From Candidatus Glassiibacteriota bacterium (GTDB lineage Bacteria; Gemmatimonadota; Glassbacteria; GWA2-58-10): a stretch of 10,814 bases of DNA. Shown piece after piece: positions 6,501 through 10,814 of this stretch (position 1 is the stretch's first letter; each line of letters opens with the position of its first letter). The notes below the pieces were generated by a model that saw nothing but the letters and a program-made list of their open reading frames with translations, did not search any database and was not told the origin of the DNA. Made by a program: the position numbers and the translations under genes. Location of the stretch: contig JAUVUV010000035.1 of assembly GCA_030604975.1 (NCBI GenBank), forward strand, positions 1 through 10,814. The letters run 5' to 3'.

Positions 6501-7583
6501 ATGGACAGAGCGGCTGAAAACGGGAAAAACTCCGCCCGGCAGTTACAGGTAGACGACCCCTCGATTCTGGTCATTCGATTCAGTTCGATCGGGGATATCC
6601 TGCTTACCACACCGGTTTTGAGAGCCCTCAGGCAAAAGTGGCCCAGGGGGAGGATAAGCTTTCTCACCAAAGAACGCTTTGCTCCCCTTCTGCAAGGCAA
6701 CCCCCACGTAGATGAGCTGCTCACCCTGAAAGAGGGCGCGGGCGTGCTTGAGCTTTACAGGCTCGGCCGCAGCCTGGCCCGCCGCAGGTGGCATATCCTG
6801 GCAGACCTTCACTCGAGCACCCGCAGCAGCCTGATCCGGAGAATCATGCCGGCTGATTTCACGGCTACCTGTGCCAAATCGCTGCTTAAAAGGTCGCTGC
6901 TGATTTATACCAGGCTCGACCTTTACGGCCCTGAGCCGCCATCGGTTCCGGAGCGCTACGCAGCCTGCATGGCTCCTTACGGGATCTGTCTTGATCAGGG
7001 CCCCTGCGAGCTTTATCTCGACCATAACGATAGAAGCCTGGCAGAAAAACAGATCGTTGCGCGCTGGCCGGATTCGCCAAATTTTCTGGCTCTTGCGCCC
7101 GGCGCCGCCTGGCCCACCAAGCGCTGGCCTGCGGAACGTTTCGCCCAGGCTGCTGCCGAGCTTGCCAGCCGACATGAGTTGAAAGTGATCCTGCTGGGAA
7201 GCGAAAAGGACCTCGATCTATGCGAACAGGTAGGAACATATTTTGATCAAAAAACCTGCCTGAACCTTGCGGGCAGGCTTCCCCTTCGAGGCTCGGCTGC
7301 AGCGGTAGAAAAATCCAAGATTCTATTAACCAATGACACCGGCCTGATGCATATCGCCACAGCAGTGGGCACGCCGGTGGTTCCCATATTCGGCTGTACC
7401 ACGCGGCATCTGGGGTATTTCCCCTACCGGGCTGCAAAGGCAAAGGTTATTGAGACTAACCTCTACTGCCGGCCCTGCACGCATAACGGAAGAAAACGCT
7501 GTCCGCTGGGTCATTTCAGGTGTATGAGGGATATCGGGGCAGAGAGAGTGTTGGAGGCTGCGGAGGGGTTGTTGAACGAATAA
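6501..7583 (+). CDS. Glycosyltransferase family 9 (heptosyltransferase-like), second copy
   Basis: A 360-residue GT9 family enzyme, probably a heptosyltransferase or related lipopolysaccharide-core transferase. The signature ILVIRFSSIGDILLTTPVLRAL begins near residue 22. The donor-binding domain shows APGAAWPTKRW...ERF and LTNDTGLMHIATAVGTPVVPIFG. It ends with the same Cys pattern as the GT9 at 3658-4737: CRPC-x7-C-x6-C at Cys323, 326, 334 and 341, with RCPLGHF shared. The start is uncertain. The ATG at 6501 and a GTG at 6495 are both in frame, neither has a good Shine-Dalgarno, and both leave about 20 polar residues before the point where family members usually begin. I see no ATG, GTG or TTG nearer the conserved region. 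It is transcribed divergently from porX and is a diverged paralogue of the other GT9, not a recent duplicate. Confidence 0.88.
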   Translation: MDRAAENGKNSARQLQVDDPSILVIRFSSIGDILLTTPVLRALRQKWPRGRISFLTKERFAPLLQGNPHVDELLTLKEGAGVLELYRLGRSLARRRWHILADLHSSTRSSLIRRIMPADFTATCAKSLLKRSLLIYTRLDLYGPEPPSVPERYAACMAPYGICLDQGPCELYLDHNDRSLAEKQIVARWPDSPNFLALAPGAAWPTKRWPAERFAQAAAELASRHELKVILLGSEKDLDLCEQVGTYFDQKTCLNLAGRLPLRGSAAAVEKSKILLTNDTGLMHIATAVGTPVVPIFGCTTRHLGYFPYRAAKAKVIETNLYCRPCTHNGRKRCPLGHFRCMRDIGAERVLEAAEGLLNE

Positions 7584-7603
7584 AGGAAGGTCACAGACAA
7601 AAT

Positions 7604-7628
7604 TAGGCGAATACAAGATTCGCCCCTA
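7604..7628. repeat. REP-like palindrome between convergent genes
   Basis: GGCGAAT (7606-7612) pairs with ATTCGCC (7618-7624) around ACAAG. Flanking TA...CCTA extends the symmetry if two C bases bulge. The layout (TAGG)GGCGAAT-loop-ATTCGCCCC(TA) resembles short GC-rich intergenic palindromes I recall from many bacterial genomes; this was not searched. A third arm, ATTCGCC, recurs at 7639-7645 after an A-run. It lies 20 bases after the GT9 stop. It could help stop or stabilise transcripts from both sides, but no T-run follows it on the plus strand. Confidence 0.5.
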
Positions 7629-7629
7629 C

Positions 7630-7652
7630 AAAAAAAACATTCGCCGAAAATG
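7630..7652 (-). terminator. Possible weak terminator of lon-engB-manA
   Basis: On the minus strand, 18 bases after the manA stop, CATT (7652-7649) can pair with AATG (7641-7638), with one further T-G pair possible. Eight T bases follow (7637-7630). The stem is short for an efficient terminator, but the T-run and position are right. The REP-like palindrome just beyond may act as backup. Confidence 0.35.
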
Positions 7653-7669
7653 AACCCTCCCGCTAAGAT

Positions 7670-8740
7670 CTAGCGAAAAATCAGCTTCTCGATCGCCTCC
7701 ATGCCCACACCTTTTTGTATCAGCGGCTGGATGAATCTCTTGTGCGTGGGATCGATATAGGCCTTGACTATCCGGCAGCCGCGGCCTGGAACCAGAGTAC
7801 TGGTTGGCGGTGAGGCCGGCAGAAATACGGTGTCGCCTTTGATTGCGTGAACTTTCTCTCCTCCCTCACCGGAAACGGTCACCTCGCCTTCCACCACGGT
7901 CAGAACCACAAATGTTTTCCCGCCAGTATCGACCCGGTAGGTGCTCTCCAGGTTCAGGATTTCCACACTGAAATAGCGGCAGCTTGCCATGTGGCTGATC
8001 CTGCTGCCAGCCTCGAAATAGGAAATTCCCTCGATTTTGTCCGGGCTTCTGTTGTTGAAATCGATCACGTCCAAGCCTTTGTCGATATGAAGGGGGCGTG
8101 GTTTGCCGTCCGGGCCCACACGTCCCCAGTCGTTGAGGCGATAGGTCATGTCCGAGTTCTGCTCGATTTCGAGGATGATTGTACCCTGGCAGATCGCGTG
8201 CACCACGCCGGTGGGCATGAAAATGAAATCACCGGTTTGCACCGGAAAACGGCGGATTATTTTTTCAACACCCGCGCTTGTTTCGAGCCCTTTACGGAAA
8301 GCCTCCGACGTTGTACCAGGCGCCAGGCCCCGGATAATCGAGGCTCCCGGTTCGGCATACACCACGTACCAGCATTCGGTCTTGCCGTATTCGCCGTCGT
8401 GTTTCATGGCGTAGGAGTCCGGCGGGTGGACCTGAAGGGAGAGAAGCTGGTTCGAGTCGATAAATTTTGTCAGCAACGGGAAATCCTCACCCGGAGTGGG
8501 AATCCTGCCAATAAGTTCTTTCGGGTGATTCCTGTAAAGCTCGCCGAATTTCGTTCCGGCCAGAGGCCCGTTGATCACGTGGGTGATATCGTTGCGATAT
8601 ACGGAAAGCTCCCAGCTCTCCCCGATCAATTCACCGGGCGGGAGCTTTTTGTTCAGCACTTTTTCCATCAGGCGTCCACCCCAGATTTTGTCCTTGAATA
8701 TCGGGGCGAGAAGCATCGGGTAAAGCGAGCTGTCACTCAT
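7670..8740 (-). CDS. manA: Mannose-6-phosphate isomerase, class I
   Basis: A 356-residue type I phosphomannose isomerase, interconverting fructose-6-phosphate and mannose-6-phosphate in the cytoplasm with a bound metal, usually zinc. It feeds mannose catabolism or GDP-mannose synthesis for glycans. Expected metal ligands are present: Gln103 and His105 in LLSLQVHPPD, Glu122 in GKTECWYV, and His181 in FMPTGVVHAI. The family stretch QNSDMTYRLNDWGR (194-207) carries the conserved region near the active-site Arg. The N-terminal PIFKDKIWGGRL is typical of the shorter Bacillus-like form. The C-terminal cupin half (about 250-330) is complete. The start codon at 8740 overlaps the engB stop as ATGA, with GGAG 5 bases upstream, implying translational coupling. 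It is the last gene of the lon-engB-manA operon. Function is confident; which pathway it serves here is not shown. Confidence 0.93.
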   Translation of the reverse strand: MSDSSLYPMLLAPIFKDKIWGGRLMEKVLNKKLPPGELIGESWELSVYRNDITHVINGPLAGTKFGELYRNHPKELIGRIPTPGEDFPLLTKFIDSNQLLSLQVHPPDSYAMKHDGEYGKTECWYVVYAEPGASIIRGLAPGTTSEAFRKGLETSAGVEKIIRRFPVQTGDFIFMPTGVVHAICQGTIILEIEQNSDMTYRLNDWGRVGPDGKPRPLHIDKGLDVIDFNNRSPDKIEGISYFEAGSRISHMASCRYFSVEILNLESTYRVDTGGKTFVVLTVVEGEVTVSGEGGEKVHAIKGDTVFLPASPPTSTLVPGRGCRIVKAYIDPTHKRFIQPLIQKGVGMEAIEKLIFR

Positions 8741-9381
8741 TTACTCTCCAGCTCCTTCAATGATTTTTCTTTATTTTCGTTCTTTTCCATTGTCGAACCG
8801 GCCAAGCTCTGAACAGCATCGAGAAGTTCAGCGCAACCCTCTCCTGTGCGGGCCGAGGTAACAATCACCTGGTCTTCGGCTACTGACCCGCCGAGTGCGG
8901 CGAACAGGTTGTCACACCTTTTCCTGCGCTCGCTTCGGCTGAACTTGTCCGCCTTGGTCAGGGCGAGCAGAAGGGGAATTTTTCTTTGGGCCAGGTAGAG
9001 AAGCATCTGATGGTCGAGGTCGGAAATTTCGCGGCGGATGTCCAGAAGAAAGACCACGCCGCGCAAACCCCGGCTGCTTTCCAGATAACGATCGACAGTT
9101 CGCCTCCAGAGTTCTTTCACTTTCAGCGGCAGTTTCGCATAACCATAGCCCGGAAGATCTACCAGGTAAAAATCACTGTTGATCTTGATAAAATGAATTT
9201 TGCGGGTTTTTCCAGGAGTTGAACTGATCGGCGCCAGTTTCTTTCGGCCGAGCAAGCGGTTGATCAGGGATGATTTTCCGACATTGCTCCGGCCGGTAAA
9301 TGCCACCTGCGGGAGATCGTCGGGAAACTTTTCCGCGGGATTTCCATAGGTACCTGCCGGTTGGATCGAAAGTATTTTCAT
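8737..9381 (-). CDS. engB: Ribosome biogenesis GTP-binding protein EngB (YihA/YsxC)
   Basis: A 214-residue TRAFAC-class GTPase of the EngB/YihA/YsxC family, needed for late assembly of the large ribosomal subunit. All GTPase motifs are visible: G1 GRSNVGKSS (30-38), the switch I region with SSTPGKTR (53-60) and its G2 Thr, G3 DLPGYG (75-80), G4 TKAD (142-145) and G5 TSA (175-177). The family mark LPGYGYAK (76-83) is intact. After about residue 195 there is a charged Lys/Glu-rich tail, slightly longer than a minimal EngB. The ATG at 9381 lacks a clear Shine-Dalgarno but fits the family N-terminus. It lies 63 bases after lon, an arrangement seen in other bacteria, and overlaps manA by four bases. 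Confidence 0.95.
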   Translation of the reverse strand: MKILSIQPAGTYGNPAEKFPDDLPQVAFTGRSNVGKSSLINRLLGRKKLAPISSTPGKTRKIHFIKINSDFYLVDLPGYGYAKLPLKVKELWRRTVDRYLESSRGLRGVVFLLDIRREISDLDHQMLLYLAQRKIPLLLALTKADKFSRSERRKRCDNLFAALGGSVAEDQVIVTSARTGEGCAELLDAVQSLAGSTMEKNENKEKSLKELESK

Positions 9382-9444
9382 AAGATCAAGGTTTTTGTCA
9401 TATTTGTGAACCGGCGGGTAACACTTTCTTCACGCACCAGCATA

Positions 9445-10814
9445 TCAGTGCCGATATGACTGCACGCCGGGGGATTCTCCGTTTCTGGCGGTGATAAAAC
9501 CCTCCGGCACAGCTTTTGCCTGTACAGGTCCAGCCAGGGCGATTTTCAGCACTTCATCAATCGACTCGACAAAACTGACCACGATCCCTTCCTTGACTTC
9601 CCTGGGAAGATCGTCCAGATCTTTCTTGTTCTGCAAGGGCCAGATCACCCTCTTAACCCCGGCGCGCAGGGCAGCGACTGTTTTTTCGTTCAGCCCGCCG
9701 ACAGGCAGTACTCTTCCGCGCAGGGTTATCTCGCCGGTCATCGCTACGTCCCGTCTCACCGGGATACCGGTCATCGCACTGACCACTGCGGTTGCGATCG
9801 CCACTCCGGCCGAGGGGCCGTCCTTGGGGGTGGCTCCCTCGGGCACGTGAACGTGAAGGTCGATTTTTTGGTAGAAATCGGGTTTGAGTCCAAACTCCGC
9901 GTACCTTGACCGCACGTATGTCAAAGCCGCTTCAGCAGACTCTTTCATCACCTCGCCCAACTTGCCGGTTAACATCAGCTTGCCCTTACCGGCCACTGGG
10001 GCGACCTCGATATGAAGGACTGACCCTCCGGCGCCGGTCCAGGCCAAGCCGTTGGCAAGACCTACCCGGTCGATGGTTTCAAGCTCGGTGTCTACGAACC
10101 TGGGCACTCCCAGATATTTTTTCAATCCACCCGACGTAACCCGTATCGGCAGCTTCACCTTTTTACGGGAGGCTATCCTGCGCGCGATCTTACGGCAGAT
10201 TGCACCCAGCTCGCGCTCGAGGTTTCTGACTCCTGCCTCGCGAGTATAATTTTCAATAATCATGTTCAGCGCCTGTTCTGCTATCTCCAGCTGCTCCAGC
10301 TTAAGCCCGTGGGCTTTGACCTGTTTGGGGAGAAGGAATTTTCTGGCGATCTCAAGTTTTTCGTTGTGAAGGTAACCAGGCAGGGTAATGACTTCCATCC
10401 GGTCCTTTAGCGGTTCCGGGATATTCTGGGCATAGTTTGCAGTGGTGATAAACATTGCCTTGGAAAGGTCGTAGTCTACCTCCAGGTAATGATCCACGAA
10501 CTGGCTGTTCTGCTCCGGATCGAGCACCTCGAGCAGCGCCGAGCTCGGGTCTCCCCGGAAATCGCTGGACATCTTGTCGATCTCATCGATCAGGATCACC
10601 GGGTTAATTACGCCGGCGCGTTTCATCGCCTGAATGATCTTGCCCGGCATGGCCCCGATATATGTGCGGCGGTGCCCCCGGATTTCTGCCTCATCCCGGA
10701 CTCCACCCACTGAAAGGCGGACGAGCTTGCGGTCCAGGGCGCGGGCCACCGATTTTCCGAGCGAGGTCTTGCCGACTCCCGGAGGCCCGACAAAGCAGAG
10801 AATCGGCCCCTTGA
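9445..10814 (-). CDS. lon: ATP-dependent Lon protease, C-terminal part (5' end outside window)
   Basis: The last 455 residues of Lon, a cytoplasmic AAA+ serine protease that degrades misfolded and regulatory proteins. The reading frame is open to the window edge, so the N-terminal substrate-binding domain and the true start lie to the right; the GTG at 10749 is an internal Val codon, not a start. Visible in the fragment are Walker [10 protein letters not shown] (residues 9-17), Walker [10 protein letters not shown], the remaining AAA+ module, and the protease domain. The catalytic dyad is Ser334 ([11 protein letters not shown]) and Lys377 ([10 protein letters not shown]), 43 residues apart as in E. 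coli Lon (Ser679/Lys722). The C-terminus runs about 18 residues longer than E. coli Lon, with no motif I recognise. A 6-bp inverted repeat (CATATC/GATATG, 9441-9458) overlaps the stop codon but has no T-run. engB follows in the same direction. Confidence 0.95.
   Translation of the reverse strand, partial: KGPILCFVGPPGVGKTSLGKSVARALDRKLVRLSVGGVRDEAEIRGHRRTYIGAMPGKIIQAMKRAGVINPVILIDEIDKMSSDFRGDPSSALLEVLDPEQNSQFVDHYLEVDYDLSKAMFITTANYAQNIPEPLKDRMEVITLPGYLHNEKLEIARKFLLPKQVKAHGLKLEQLEIAEQALNMIIENYTREAGVRNLERELGAICRKIARRIASRKKVKLPIRVTSGGLKKYLGVPRFVDTELETIDRVGLANGLAWTGAGGSVLHIEVAPVAGKGKLMLTGKLGEVMKESAEAALTYVRSRYAEFGLKPDFYQKIDLHVHVPEGATPKDGPSAGVAIATAVVSAMTGIPVRRDVAMTGEITLRGRVLPVGGLNEKTVAALRAGVKRVIWPLQNKKDLDDLPREVKEGIVVSFVESIDEVLKIALAGPVQAKAVPEGFITARNGESPGVQSYRH

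Noticed and set aside
6543..7443. Minus-strand open frames across the second GT9 gene
   Set aside because: They are rich in Arg, Pro and Ala with no domain, and the plus-strand GT9 motifs clearly mark the coding strand.
9441..9458. Inverted repeat CATATC/GATATG at the lon stop codon as a terminator
   Set aside because: The stem is only 6 bp and AT-rich, it overlaps the stop codon, and no T-run follows it on the minus strand.
1..10814. tRNA, rRNA, CRISPR array, insertion sequence or toxin-antitoxin pair
   Set aside because: I saw no cloverleaf, spaced direct repeats, transposase motifs or small paired genes in any gap; all gaps are 200 bases or shorter.

Overview
The window holds eight genes: seven complete and one (lon) cut by the right edge. 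All look like chromosomal genes. The clearest taxonomic clue is a complete PorX-type protein (receiver domain fused to a PglZ/alkaline-phosphatase-like domain), a regulator best known from the type IX secretion system (T9SS) of Bacteroidota. Base composition is moderately GC-rich, and several genes have strong Shine-Dalgarno sites (GAGGAGG before nfeD and qmcA), which is not typical of Bacteroidota. Two heptosyltransferase-family genes imply a lipopolysaccharide-type outer membrane. I infer a Gram-negative from a non-Bacteroidota lineage of the Fibrobacterota-Chlorobiota-Bacteroidota (FCB) superphylum or a related candidate phylum. I cannot name the species.

Layout, left to right. Bases 1-200 are intergenic, with two tandem hairpins (11-48) and a bidirectional terminator (111-153). 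A minus-strand operon follows, nfeD then qmcA (1536 down to 201), encoding a membrane-remodelling or quality-control pair. Its leader carries a plausible promoter and a small hairpin over the nfeD ribosome binding site. A second minus-strand block runs from 6340 down to 1735: porX, a family 9 glycosyltransferase (GT9), then an exported SGNH/GDSL-type hydrolase with altered catalytic blocks. Divergent from porX, across a 160-base regulatory gap, is a second GT9 gene on the plus strand (6501-7583). Bases 7584-7669 separate it from a convergent housekeeping operon and hold a short REP-like palindrome. That operon, on the minus strand from the right edge, is lon, engB (ATGA overlap) and manA.

How the genes may fit together: ManA supplies mannose-6-phosphate, and hence possibly GDP-mannose, for envelope glycans. 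The two GT9 enzymes probably add sugars to lipopolysaccharide core or a related surface glycan. PorX links a phosphorylation or nucleotide signal to secretion or surface assembly in Bacteroidota, where many T9SS cargo proteins are anchored to a lipopolysaccharide. Finding porX between two GT9 genes makes a link between the regulator and surface glycan synthesis worth testing. No T9SS structural gene lies in the window.

I found no mobile element, CRISPR array, tRNA or rRNA gene, and no clear sign of recent horizontal transfer.
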